64,000 bases of DNA from Phycisphaerales bacterium (GCA_029242715.1 JAQWTL010000028.1:27738-91737); one strand, 5' to 3'. Positions 17,505-26,352 are shown, counted from the stretch's first letter. The notes: generated by a model not told the origin, from the sequence alone. Program-made: numbers and translations.

Positions 17505-19019
17505 GTGTCACACGCGGCAACACTCGAGGTCAAGCCATCTGGTGGTAGTCCCTATACAAACATACAACCTGCACTCAATGCTGCCTCTGTCGGCGACACG
17601 ATTGTTGTTGATCCAGGTCATTACATAGAGAATCTTGTAGTCAACAAGGACCTCACACTTGTTTCCGCAAGCCCTGGTATCCCCGTGGTTGTCGATGGTG
17701 GTCATGCCGGATCCGTCTTGATCTGTAATGCCAACGTCACGGATGCGACATCAATTACCCACTTCGAGTTTTTGAATGGAAGATCCTGGAATGGTGCAGG
17801 CGCATTGGTTCTGAGTTCAGATCCAGTCTTTGTTGACTGTAGTTTCTATGAAAACACTGCAGACAACAATGGCGGTGGTGTCTGGTCATCCGGCGACCCG
17901 ACATTCATTCACTGTGTGATGTATTCAAACACGGCTCAGAATGAAGGCGGCGGACTATACGCCACCCAGGGCGGTGTTGAAGTCATTGAATCAAGATTCG
18001 AACTGAATACATCTGCCTTTGGTGGTGGCGCCGTTGTTGATGACGGTCATCTTGAGATCGCTCAATCAAACCTTTTCGATAATTCATCGACCTGGGGCGG
18101 AGGTGGTGTATCTGCCAACCACAACAGCACACTGAAACTCCATGGCACCCTGTTCGATGATAATCGTTCAAGTAATGGTGGAAGTTTGTACAGCGTCCAA
18201 TCTGTTTGCGATGTAAACAACTGCACATTCAGCAATGGTGATGCCTCGAATTGGGGCGGCCATCTCATTGGTTACAAATCCGAGCTCAGTTTCGAGAACT
18301 CCAGCTTTGAATCAGGTCACGCCGACCTTCGCGGCGGGATGATGCACCTTGTCGACTGCAAGTACAACGGACTTGAGAACAGCTTCTTGAACGGGGATTC
18401 TCCTGGTGGTGCGATGTTCTGGGCGGAACGAACGATCATGGATATCGATACCTCACTCTTTGAAGGATCAACTTCCATGGGTGAGCCTCTTGAAATAAAT
18501 GGACGTGCCATATACATGGCAAATTGCAACATGACTGCTGCTGATACGGAGTTTCGTTCCTTGGAGACCAATGAACCCAAGGCGAAATCCTTGATCATGC
18601 AGTACTTGTCGAGTGCTGATTACACAAGTTGCACATTTGATTCATGTCGTGTTCAACCAGGACTCAGCATTGGTGGCTTATCCTTTGCTTCAGCTTCTAT
18701 CGTAAGAAATCAAAACAGCACATCATCCATGGTGATGTGTCAGGTGACTCACAACAACGCAGGCGCCTCTGGCGACATCATTGCGAGTTACAACGGGGCT
18801 GGCCACTACTTTTACATTGAAGACAGTGAATTGAAGTACAACGGCCCTTTCGCTTCATCTTCAAGAAAATTATGGAAGCGTCGAAACGCAGTTGTTCGCG
18901 GTTATGGCATTAAAAAAGTTGAATTGAAGGACAACATTTTCTGCAGCAATACAATTCCCCACTGGCGTGGATACATCAAAAACCTTGGTGGTAACGTGCG
19001 CAGTAAATCCTGTCCATGA
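17505..19019 (+). CDS. Right-handed beta-helix surface protein, 5' end frameshifted
   Basis: The open frame encodes 504 residues from a GTG. The mature part begins ATLEVKPSGGSPYTNIQPAL, the usual start of a parallel beta-helix (DUF1565/pectate-lyase-like) protein, and continues with repeats such as GGGVWSSGDPTFIHC, GGGLYATQGG and GGHLIG, each about 20-25 residues. It is probably exported. Upstream, the frame reads back into a convincing signal peptide (RRAIASSTCLTLATLVSHA) but meets a TGA with no start codon. The well-placed ATG at 17450 (AAGGAG six bases ahead) is in another frame. Removing one T around 17456-17457 would give MKSRRAIA... joined to the signal peptide, so a one-base indel or sequencing error is likely. 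The terminator at 19057 ends the unit. Confidence 0.75.
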   Translation: MSHAATLEVKPSGGSPYTNIQPALNAASVGDTIVVDPGHYIENLVVNKDLTLVSASPGIPVVVDGGHAGSVLICNANVTDATSITHFEFLNGRSWNGAGALVLSSDPVFVDCSFYENTADNNGGGVWSSGDPTFIHCVMYSNTAQNEGGGLYATQGGVEVIESRFELNTSAFGGGAVVDDGHLEIAQSNLFDNSSTWGGGGVSANHNSTLKLHGTLFDDNRSSNGGSLYSVQSVCDVNNCTFSNGDASNWGGHLIGYKSELSFENSSFESGHADLRGGMMHLVDCKYNGLENSFLNGDSPGGAMFWAERTIMDIDTSLFEGSTSMGEPLEINGRAIYMANCNMTAADTEFRSLETNEPKAKSLIMQYLSSADYTSCTFDSCRVQPGLSIGGLSFASASIVRNQNSTSSMVMCQVTHNNAGASGDIIASYNGAGHYFYIEDSELKYNGPFASSSRKLWKRRNAVVRGYGIKKVELKDNIFCSNTIPHWRGYIKNLGGNVRSKSCP

Positions 19020-19056
19020 AAACCACACCTGTTGTGAAGATCTCAAACATCTATTG

Positions 19057-19088
19057 CCCGGCCTCGCTTCAAGCGGGGCCGGGTTTTT
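19057..19088 (+). terminator. Intrinsic terminator of the beta-helix gene
   Basis: 11-bp GC-rich hairpin, CCCGGCCTCGC / GCGGGGCCGGG with loop TTCAA and one G-T pair, followed by TTTTT. The T tract is on the + strand only, so it serves the beta-helix transcript and touches the end of the convergent lipoprotein gene. Confidence 0.92.
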
Positions 19089-20041
19089 CATGGATTGTCG
19101 GATCGTGTGAAGACGATGATGTCCGCCTGCTGAATATCCTTGCCAGCTTCCAGTTTCTCGTCGCGTTCCGTTTCCAGGCTCACCACAAGGATCGACTTGT
19201 CCGGGACAAGTCGACGGATCTCCTGGACCGTCCCACCGTTGTAGTCACTGTGGAATCGACCAACCAGGAGAATGACTGGAACGGCATCGGTTTGAGCAGC
19301 ATTTGCAACAGAATCGGCCATCGTTGCATCCCAGATCTGCTGTGCACGGTAGAAGGGTTCTATATAAGACAGGTCAACCTCTACATCTTCTGATTGATCA
19401 TCGTCAGATGGCTGCATGATCTCGAAGAAGCGTTCCTTGTATACCCCGTCGATTGTTCCTGGAGGAACGGCTACCAATCCGGAACGATCAAGTGGGAGTG
19501 ATTCCAGAGCCTCCCAGTTTTCTCTTCGGGCAAGTCGCACATAACGGCGAGGCGCATTGGCGGCGATGATCTGTCCATCATTTTCAAGAGCCGCATCAAT
19601 GACAGGTTGATACCAGGCGACCCAGCTTCCTTCACCTGCCCAGGCGGTAGAGGAGGTGGCTTTGGCAAACGTTTCAGTGTCAATGATTCCATCGACGTGA
19701 TCATCGATGAGGATCTGCTCATCACGTTCAAGCATCTCCAGCGCCAAGGTGCCACCATTGCGACGTCCCATGACATCCTCGACAACAGCGAGCTGTACAG
19801 CATGCCCGACTGCATCATCATGCTCTTCACCAAGGATGATGATGTCCATGGATGAAGCGTGTTGGATGAAGTCATCCCAGCTCACTGGTACACCAGGATC
19901 TCCCCGAGTGATGGTCAATTCACTTCGGACATCCACATCGGATGCCGTCACCGCCTGTTTGCTAGCCTGGCATCCAGGGGCAAGAGTGGTGGCCAGCAAC
20001 ATCAGACAGGCGATCAGAAGGGATGGAAAGTGGGGTGACAT
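19088..20041 (-). CDS. ChaN-like lipoprotein (DUF399 family)
   Basis: 317 residues. A lipoprotein signal ends in LAPGC. The ChaN signature follows: IIILGEEHDDAVGH, then LALEMLERDEQILIDDHVDG, NAPRRYVRLARR and, near the C-terminus, VILLVGRFHSDYNGG with a conserved histidine. ChaN-type proteins bind haem or iron-linked ligands at the outer membrane. The predicted acidic insert SDDDQSEDVEVD is not usual. The gene is divergent from the TPR-alphaCTD gene, with a perfect inverted repeat between them. Confidence 0.85.
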   Translation of the reverse strand: MSPHFPSLLIACLMLLATTLAPGCQASKQAVTASDVDVRSELTITRGDPGVPVSWDDFIQHASSMDIIILGEEHDDAVGHAVQLAVVEDVMGRRNGGTLALEMLERDEQILIDDHVDGIIDTETFAKATSSTAWAGEGSWVAWYQPVIDAALENDGQIIAANAPRRYVRLARRENWEALESLPLDRSGLVAVPPGTIDGVYKERFFEIMQPSDDDQSEDVEVDLSYIEPFYRAQQIWDATMADSVANAAQTDAVPVILLVGRFHSDYNGGTVQEIRRLVPDKSILVVSLETERDEKLEAGKDIQQADIIVFTRSDNP

Positions 20042-20074
20042 GGGGTTCTTGGGGTCCTGAAGGTGATCATGGGG

Positions 20075-20099
20075 GCTTGGCCCATTGTCCCGGCCAAGC
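20075..20099. promoter_or_regulatory. Operator-like inverted repeat between divergent genes
   Basis: Perfect 8-base arms GCTTGGCC and GGCCAAGC, separated by nine bases, lie between the ChaN-like and TPR-alphaCTD starts. The symmetry and position suit a dimeric regulator controlling one or both genes. An RNA hairpin in the ChaN-like leader is the alternative. Confidence 0.4.
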
Positions 20100-20156
20100 G
20101 GGGATAGTACGATACGTGATCGTCAACAGAGACCAGCAGACCCGGAGCGAACATCA

Positions 20157-21086
20157 ATGTCGCAGGATACTTCCAACGCACTCGACACCGTCATCGGTGG
20201 TGGCGCCGTCAATACTGTGGATGCCACCCAGGCCCTTCAGGATGCCAAACAGCATGAGCAGGACGGTAACCGCCTGGCTGCTATCGAGGCCCTGCGGTCT
20301 ATTGCATCCAGCAATGATGAAGCAGCTTTCCGTCTCGCTTATCACCTGGACCTTGTTGGCGAAGAAGACGAAGCAGTGTCGCTTTATGAAGATCTTGTCC
20401 GGCGACAAACCCGACCTTCAATCAACGTAATGCTCAACCTTGCTGTCATCCTTGAGGATCGAGGAGACATCAACGGTGCAGAACGTTGTCTCAGGCAGAT
20501 CCTTGATACGGAACCCAATCATGAACGAGCACGCCTCTTCATGATGGATGTTCGTTCATCCAAGGACATGTACTACGACGAAGAACAGGCCCGGGACATG
20601 GCCAAGCGCAATGCCCTTCTGGATACACCTGTTACAGACTTCGAGTTGTCAGTTCGAGCACGCAACTGCTTGAAGAAGATGCAGATCAGAACACTTGGCG
20701 ACCTGTTGAAGGTCAGTGAATCAGAATTGCTCAGCTACAAGAACTTCGGGGAAACATCTCTGGTTGAGATCAACCAGATGCTCACCTCGAAGGGGCTTCG
20801 CCTTGGACAGAGTCTGCAGTCCCACTACAGCCGAATGCGTCAAGAGATCTATGACGAGATCAAGGGCAAGGCATCCGAGGCTGTTCTCAACAAGCCCATT
20901 ACGCAATTGGATTTCTCAGTTCGAGCCCGCAAGGCTCTGCAACTCCTGGGGGTTCACACGGTCGGCGACCTGGCAACCAGGACCGAAGCGGAGCTGATGG
21001 GCGTGAAGAACTTTGGTGCCACCAGCCTCGATGAGGTCAATGATGTGCTCCAGAGCTACAACCTCGACCTCCGGACACTCGAATAG
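20157..21086 (+). CDS. TPR protein with two RNA polymerase alpha-CTD modules
   Basis: 309 residues from the ATG at 20157 (GGAG upstream). Residues about 20-130 form TPR-like helices (GDINGAERCLRQILDTEPNHERA). Two alpha-subunit C-terminal domains follow: copy 1 at about 155-225 (FELSVRARNCLKKMQ...KNFGETSLVEI) and copy 2 at about 245-305 (LDFSVRARKALQLLG...KNFGATSLDEV). Copy 1 keeps the residues equivalent to E. coli Arg265, Asn268, Cys269 and Lys271 that contact UP-element DNA; copy 2 keeps the arginine but has Lys, Ala and Gln at the others. No alpha-NTD is present, so it is not the core subunit. It may bind DNA or transcription factors as a polymerase accessory protein; this is inference. 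Confidence 0.88.
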   Translation: MSQDTSNALDTVIGGGAVNTVDATQALQDAKQHEQDGNRLAAIEALRSIASSNDEAAFRLAYHLDLVGEEDEAVSLYEDLVRRQTRPSINVMLNLAVILEDRGDINGAERCLRQILDTEPNHERARLFMMDVRSSKDMYYDEEQARDMAKRNALLDTPVTDFELSVRARNCLKKMQIRTLGDLLKVSESELLSYKNFGETSLVEINQMLTSKGLRLGQSLQSHYSRMRQEIYDEIKGKASEAVLNKPITQLDFSVRARKALQLLGVHTVGDLATRTEAELMGVKNFGATSLDEVNDVLQSYNLDLRTLE

Positions 21087-21193
21087 GTCACGGCTTCCAC
21101 ATCTGATCCACATGCTCAATACCTCTCACAGAGAAGAGGGGTACCGTGGTGCGCATTGCAGTCCACGCGACTGATTCGCCGAAGTGAATTGAC

Positions 21194-22492
21194 ATGGGTT
21201 GTTTCCACTGGATCCACATCTGTTGCCTCTTGCTGCTCATGGCACCCATCTCGTGCCGTGAGCATGATGTACCGATAACTCCTGTTGAGGGTGCTCGAGA
21301 AAGCACGGCTCAGGCGGAACGTGTTCGTCTTCCGATTCCCACTGAAGAACCAATTGTTCGTGTTCGTATTCGCCGTGTAATCGGTTCACTTGAACCGGTT
21401 GAATTCGCACACGGTGGACAGGAAGTCACGATCAGTGATGAGACCGGCAACACGATTACAAGACAGGGCCCTTTGACTGTTCGACGCGATCGGAAGGGCT
21501 GGATTGTTCGTGCATCGGATACCTGGAAGCTCCCACGGTCCATCCAATCGGCTTCCTGGATCAGCCTCATGTCCAGAGGGGGGTTGGAATTGACGGATGA
21601 CAGTGGTGAAACGCGGCAGTATGCCGGTTCCGTTCGCTGTGTTCATCTTCCTGATCAAAGGGACACGACCTGGGATCTGATCGAGCATGTCGGAATCGAG
21701 TCCTACCTTCCAGGTGTACTCAGCGGAGAGCTGTTTGGACACTGGGGCAAACAGTGCCAGGCTGCCCAGGCAATTGCAGCCAGGAGCTTCGTCACCATGG
21801 AGTGCATCCTCAGGAAAGGCAGGCGTTGGGATGTTGTTGATACACCTGGTTCACAGGTTTATCTGGGTGTCGTCGGTGACAACGTGTCCCATGAAGCCTG
21901 TGAAATGACCAGAGGCATGGTGCTCACATGGGGTCCTGAACTGGTTCCGGGTTATTTCAGCAGTTGCTGTGGTGGCAGAGCGGCCACCGGATCAGAAGCC
22001 ATTGGACCCAACCCCATCAATTCAGTGCCACCCTTGAAAGGCCACATGGGGGATGGTTATTGCCAGGAGGCACCCCTCTACAAATGGAAACGGGAATGCA
22101 GTGGTGCGGATCTCGGAGCAGCCATTCGTCGGTCGGCTCCGAAGGGTGGGCCTGCCAAATCAATCGGAACGGTTGATCGAATCATCATCATTGGTCGCAA
22201 CCGCCATGGTCGAGGTATCAGGCTTCAGGTACGGGACACTGCAGGACGAAAGATCGAGATGACCGCAGAAGATCTTCTTCAATCATCAAGATCACTTCCC
22301 GAGGGTCCTCTGTTTTCAGGCTGGGTAGAAGGAAGAAGGAAAGGCGGCCGCCTTCATCTTTCTGGACACGGCTATGGTCATGGTGCCGGGTTGTGCCAAT
22401 ACGGCACCGCTGCAATGGACAGCAAGGGCATGTCGTTCTGGAAGATGATCGAGTACTACTACCCCGGCGCTGAGATCAAGAGGGCCTGGTAG
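21194..22492 (+). CDS. SpoIID/LytB-domain lipoprotein, peptidoglycan lytic
   Basis: 432 residues. A lipoprotein-type leader (CLLLLMAPISC) is followed by the SpoIID domain: VGIESYLPGVLSGELF contains the catalytic glutamate region, AAQAIAARSFV is the conserved helix, and the C-terminal HLSGHGYGHGAGLCQYGTAA motif is a SpoIID hallmark. SpoIID-type enzymes cleave glycan strands lacking stem peptides. In a non-sporulating planctomycete the role is likely envelope remodelling. Two cysteine pairs (SSCCGG, YCQEAPLYKWKREC) fit an exported protein. A GC-rich hairpin begins at the stop codon. Confidence 0.9.
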   Translation: MGCFHWIHICCLLLLMAPISCREHDVPITPVEGARESTAQAERVRLPIPTEEPIVRVRIRRVIGSLEPVEFAHGGQEVTISDETGNTITRQGPLTVRRDRKGWIVRASDTWKLPRSIQSASWISLMSRGGLELTDDSGETRQYAGSVRCVHLPDQRDTTWDLIEHVGIESYLPGVLSGELFGHWGKQCQAAQAIAARSFVTMECILRKGRRWDVVDTPGSQVYLGVVGDNVSHEACEMTRGMVLTWGPELVPGYFSSCCGGRAATGSEAIGPNPINSVPPLKGHMGDGYCQEAPLYKWKRECSGADLGAAIRRSAPKGGPAKSIGTVDRIIIIGRNRHGRGIRLQVRDTAGRKIEMTAEDLLQSSRSLPEGPLFSGWVEGRRKGGRLHLSGHGYGHGAGLCQYGTAAMDSKGMSFWKMIEYYYPGAEIKRAW

Positions 22493-22523
22493 GGGACCCG
22501 TGAGTTGATTGTTCACGGGCCCC
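22492..22523 (+). terminator. GC-rich hairpin at the end of the SpoIID gene
   Basis: GGGG-A-CCCGTGA pairs with TCACGGG-CCCC: 11 pairs, one bulged A, loop of nine. No T tract follows on either strand, so intrinsic termination would be weak; it may instead protect the mRNA end. Confidence 0.4.
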
Positions 22524-22556
22524 CGGAGTCGACAACATGTCCAGGCTTGCTGCGGA

Positions 22557-23441
22557 TCAGCGATCCATGCTGGTATTCACCACCCACTGCTCAGGTGGAA
22601 GAAGGTCGGCAAATGGATCTTCTTCGCCACCATTGTCTCCAGTGGAATGACGGGCTCGCGTTTCATATTCATCATGCATGTTCCGGCCGGCAAGGGCTTG
22701 CAAAGTACCCTCCTGAACAGCGCGAATTTCAGCGAGTTTCGACTCAACCTGATCAAGATTGGTAACCCTGCCAAACCGATCAAAGTCACGCAGAGTTGCC
22801 TTTTGACCTTCAGTCAGTTCAATCAGGCGATCATTACGTTCAATCATGTCTATCTGGCGATCCATCTGCCAGAGCTGATCACTGTATTGCGTGTACTCGG
22901 ATTCCAAACGCGTGAGGATGCCACTGAGACGATCGGATTGTTCTGAAAGCATCTTCAGATGATGATTGTTGGAAGTGATGCGATCCTGGTATGAGGTACG
23001 GATCGTCTTCATACGACGTCCGTCTTCTCGTGCTTCTTCAAGATCAAAGTGGCGGCCATTGACTACGAAGTTGACCTGCTTGATGCCGCTGGTCTGTGAA
23101 CGAACAGCAGAAGCAAGTTCCTGAAGATCCTGGTTTGTCAGTTGAACTACTCTTTCAGCGATTTCGGTATCACTTTGGAATTGTTCGACTTGACACTCCA
23201 CGGCGGCGAGCTCTCCACGAACCTCCGCAATCTGATCGGGATACTGCTCCGCCAGTGATCGAAGCTGGTGACGCAGAGCTGCAGGATCATCAAGGTGCTC
23301 ATCGATGAAATCGACGGCATGTTGTCGAGCAGTTCCAAATGCAGCGGCAACTCGATTAGGTCCTACAAGGACCACCAGTCCCGCGGTCACGATGGCAGCA
23401 ATTAAGCTCCATCTAACAATAAATTTAATCAACCTGTTCAT
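22557..23441 (-). CDS. Membrane-anchored coiled-coil protein, unknown
   Basis: 294 residues from the ATG at 23441 (AGGAG upstream); the frame is open further but without a ribosome site. An N-terminal membrane anchor (WSLIAAIVTAGLVVLVG) is followed by about 220 residues of predicted coiled coil rich in Glu, Gln and Arg (for example RLSGILTRLESEYTQYSDQL), ending in an acidic low-complexity tail (NGGEEDPFADLLPPE). No family is recognised. It is divergent from the sigma factor gene, so it could be in the same regulatory unit, but nothing in the sequence proves that. Confidence 0.75.
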   Translation of the reverse strand: MNRLIKFIVRWSLIAAIVTAGLVVLVGPNRVAAAFGTARQHAVDFIDEHLDDPAALRHQLRSLAEQYPDQIAEVRGELAAVECQVEQFQSDTEIAERVVQLTNQDLQELASAVRSQTSGIKQVNFVVNGRHFDLEEAREDGRRMKTIRTSYQDRITSNNHHLKMLSEQSDRLSGILTRLESEYTQYSDQLWQMDRQIDMIERNDRLIELTEGQKATLRDFDRFGRVTNLDQVESKLAEIRAVQEGTLQALAGRNMHDEYETRARHSTGDNGGEEDPFADLLPPEQWVVNTSMDR

Positions 23442-23543
23442 GATTGCTCCTTGGGGGGAATCTCCCCTATACGGGCATCCAAAGCCCTCTGGAGTAGTTG
23501 TTGGGGATCCGGACCACCATCTTTCACGGATTCCATGGCAATG

Positions 23544-23583
23544 GCCTCCAATCACCGGAATACCATTGAAGGAGGCTTTTTCT
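23544..23583 (+). promoter_or_regulatory. Possible transcription attenuator in the sigma factor leader
   Basis: GCCTCC (23544-23549) pairs with GGAGGC (23571-23576), the loop ends can pair further (AAT/ATT), and TTTTT follows at once. It sits about 55 bases before the sigma factor ATG with no + gene directly upstream, so it looks like a leader terminator. Confidence 0.4.
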
Positions 23584-23635
23584 TGGTTTGTGAAATCTGC
23601 CGTCAGGTTTTCCCAAGAACTCTTTCGGAGCGGTC

Positions 23636-24373
23636 ATGCATCAATTGACGACGACATTTGTCCGCAGGCTGCGGAATCGAGACGAGGCTGCCTGGTTTGA
23701 ACTCTGGCAAGTCTTCGGACCGGTACTACGCGCTCAGTTGAGCCGTTGGGGTGGTGGTCGCATTGGCGTCGAGACGATTCGTGATCTTTCACAAGAAACA
23801 CTGGCAAACCTCTCTCGCTCGATTGAACGGTTTGATCCGGAACGAGGCGTACGATTTTCCACATGGCTGTTAGCAATCGCTCGCCATGTCCTCGGGGATG
23901 AACTTGATCGCCGTGGGGCTGCCAAGCGAGGCTCAGGCCGGCGAGCCTTGTCCCTGGGCGATCGTGATCCTGTTTCTGATTTACAGGTTGATGCTGCGTA
24001 TGAACGACGAATTTTCGAGGCCAAGGTACATGCTGCAATACGGCGTACCGAGGCTGATTCGATATTCGTTGCCTTTCAGGTGTACCGAATGCGTGTCTTT
24101 GATGGTCAAACAGGACGTTTGGTCGCCGAACAGTTGGGTATGAGTGAAGCCACGATCAGCAGGCAATTGCAATCGGTTCGCATCTCTTTACGCAAAGCAT
24201 TGGAAAACGTAGTAGCTCAATGGAGTTTCACACCGGAAGAGCATTCGGAAATATCAGGAGCTGGATTGGCTGGTGACGACAACCTGTTCGATGAAGCTCT
24301 TGCAGAAATCTATCATTCACATGAAGCCAGGCGACGTGCTGAAGATGCTGAATCAAGATCGGCAGGTGTTTGA
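23636..24373 (+). CDS. ECF-like sigma-70 family RNA polymerase sigma factor
   Basis: 245 residues. Region 2 is visible (ETIRDLSQETLANLSRSIERFDPERG...FSTWLLAIARHVL), and region 4 ends with a helix-turn-helix (GRLVAEQLGMSEATISRQLQSVRISLRKAL). Regions 1 and 3 are absent, as in ECF factors. A C-terminal extension of about 45 residues (EEHSEISGAGLAGDDN...) is rich in acidic residues and longer than the minimal ECF. The stop overlaps the next gene's ATG (TGATG), coupling it to a membrane Ser/Thr kinase, so the kinase rather than a classic anti-sigma factor may control it. Confidence 0.9.
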   Translation: MHQLTTTFVRRLRNRDEAAWFELWQVFGPVLRAQLSRWGGGRIGVETIRDLSQETLANLSRSIERFDPERGVRFSTWLLAIARHVLGDELDRRGAAKRGSGRRALSLGDRDPVSDLQVDAAYERRIFEAKVHAAIRRTEADSIFVAFQVYRMRVFDGQTGRLVAEQLGMSEATISRQLQSVRISLRKALENVVAQWSFTPEEHSEISGAGLAGDDNLFDEALAEIYHSHEARRRAEDAESRSAGV

Positions 24374-26352
24374 TGTTGACCACTTTCCTGGGTTTGATAG
24401 TGACCATGATTGCTGTTGGCATTTTCGTGCTGGGAGTCATCTTTATTCTCGTGCCGATCATCAAGGGTGGCTTTGCCTTTGGTTCGATGCTCGGGCGACT
24501 GATCCGCCACATTTGCCGATGGCTCTTTGGATCAATCTCGGATGTCGTTCGCATCATTGGCCAGCTGTTTGGCATGGTTGTCTTGATTCCACTGCTTCTT
24601 GGTTCAGTGGTTCTGGGCCGATGGGCTGCAGCACAACAGGCCTGGTCAGTCATTCGAGGCAATGGATCAGGTGTTTGCCAGGCTCTCTACCGTCTTCTGG
24701 TCCGGAGGCCGATGTCACTGCTTGGTATTGGCGTCGCGCTCGATGAAGTCGAGCGAAGTGTTCACGATGCAGCCATCCTGACGAACACGGTTCCAGGAAC
24801 CCAATTCGACGGCTACAGGATCATTGATACGCTGACATCCGGTGGCTCTGGAGCCACGCTCTTTGTTGCTGAGCCACATCCAACACGGCGTCGACGATTG
24901 GCGGGACAACCATCACGTGTCGTGATCAAGTGCTTTGATCTGGACGCCGGGTCAAAGTTGCCACAGATGATGCGCGAATCACGTTCACTGGATGCAGCCC
25001 GCCGATTGGGACTTGTCCTGGAACATGACATGGATCCCTCACGGTTCTGGTATGTGATGCCCTGGATTCCAGGTGCTCACCTCGGTGAGGTCGTTCGTGA
25101 ATTGCACGAGGGGGGACAAGGCCTGGATCCTACAGGTCTCTCAAGGGCCATCAATCTCACAATTGATCTGTTGCAGATACTGCGTCGCTATCACAAACAA
25201 GGTCTTTGGCACAAGGATGTCAAACCAGAAAACATCATTGTCAACGATTCAGGTGCGCATCTCGTAGATCTGGGACTTGTCACACCATTGGCATCTGCCA
25301 TGACACTGACGACACACGGAACAGAATATTTTCGAGATCCAGAGCTTGTTCGCCAGGCCCTCCGCGGTGTAAAAGTCTCGGAAGTCGATGGAACTCGATT
25401 TGATGTCTACGCGGCAGGCGCGGTTCTCTATTACATCCTTGAAAACACGTTCCCCGCTCATGGAGGCTTGAGTCGATTTGATCAACCTTCGCCAGAGGCT
25501 GCCAAATGGATTGTGCATCGTGCCATGTCGGATTATGAACAGCGGTATGCCGACGTTGGTGTGATGCTCGCGGACGTTGCCGTACTTGCCAAGGCTTCGG
25601 ATCCATGGTCCGTTCGTCCTGCAGATCTTCCTTCCATGAAAGGTGTGGAGACAACGGAAACAACCGAAAATGTACCACCACCACCACCAGCACCCGTTCG
25701 GCATCACCACCTGCCACGTGTCGCGCCACCACCTCCTCGCATCCCAGAAACTCGAAGATCTGCAAGCGGTCAATTCAGCTGGATTGCCGCAGCTGCCAGC
25801 TTCGTACTTGGAGTTGGAATCTTGATGATGATTGGTCAAGTCGTCCTGACATCCAATGATGGCAGCATTCTGAACAATGGCGGTCCATATGTTGCAGCGG
25901 GCAAAGCCTGGTCACCCAATCCCGGAAGCTATGGTGAAAACCTGGCGTTTGCAGAGCCCATAGAGGTTCCTACGCCAGCGTCATCTCAACCGGGCTTGTG
26001 TCTTTTGATCGTCGATCATGCTTCACGTGACAAAGAACCCATTGCTGAGACAATCAATGTGTTTCGAGATCAATTGTCCCGGGCGGGATGGTCCCATCGC
26101 ATAGATGTCGAAGCGGAGATTGCGATACGAAGCGTAATGCCACCGCGCCCGGAACCTGGCCGAGTTCCAGTGCACCCAGCTGTTCGAGAAGCCTTGGAGA
26201 ATCGTGATCTGGATGCTGCCGTGTTGCTGATCGAAAGCGCAGGTGAAAATGGCGGTGTTGATGTGATCATGCTCACCCACGAATGGCAGGCCCGTTGGGA
26301 GATTCCCCAACAGATTCAACAGTCGCTTGGAAGCGATACGGATCAGGAGTAG
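24373..26352 (+). CDS. Membrane Ser/Thr protein kinase, atypical motifs, coupled to the sigma factor
   Basis: 659 residues. Two or three N-terminal hydrophobic helices (about 1-90) precede a kinase domain at about 145-425: a glycine-rich loop (TLTSGGSGATLFVAE), the ATP lysine in VVIKCFDL, catalytic loop HKDVKPENIIV (HKD instead of HRD) and metal site VDLGL (DLG instead of DFG). The catalytic Asp and metal Asp remain, so activity is possible. A proline-rich stretch with His (PPPPPAPVRHHHLPR) leads to a C-terminal membrane helix (ASFVLGVGILMMIGQVVL) and an extracytoplasmic domain of about 170 residues of unknown fold. Its 3' end overlaps the next, opposite gene by 10 bases. Confidence 0.88.
   Translation: MLTTFLGLIVTMIAVGIFVLGVIFILVPIIKGGFAFGSMLGRLIRHICRWLFGSISDVVRIIGQLFGMVVLIPLLLGSVVLGRWAAAQQAWSVIRGNGSGVCQALYRLLVRRPMSLLGIGVALDEVERSVHDAAILTNTVPGTQFDGYRIIDTLTSGGSGATLFVAEPHPTRRRRLAGQPSRVVIKCFDLDAGSKLPQMMRESRSLDAARRLGLVLEHDMDPSRFWYVMPWIPGAHLGEVVRELHEGGQGLDPTGLSRAINLTIDLLQILRRYHKQGLWHKDVKPENIIVNDSGAHLVDLGLVTPLASAMTLTTHGTEYFRDPELVRQALRGVKVSEVDGTRFDVYAAGAVLYYILENTFPAHGGLSRFDQPSPEAAKWIVHRAMSDYEQRYADVGVMLADVAVLAKASDPWSVRPADLPSMKGVETTETTENVPPPPPAPVRHHHLPRVAPPPPRIPETRRSASGQFSWIAAAASFVLGVGILMMIGQVVLTSNDGSILNNGGPYVAAGKAWSPNPGSYGENLAFAEPIEVPTPASSQPGLCLLIVDHASRDKEPIAETINVFRDQLSRAGWSHRIDVEAEIAIRSVMPPRPEPGRVPVHPAVREALENRDLDAAVLLIESAGENGGVDVIMLTHEWQARWEIPQQIQQSLGSDTDQE

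Noticed and set aside
24373..26352. Kinase as a dead pseudokinase
   Set aside because: HKD and DLG differ from HRD and DFG, but ATP lysine, catalytic Asp and metal Asp are all present.
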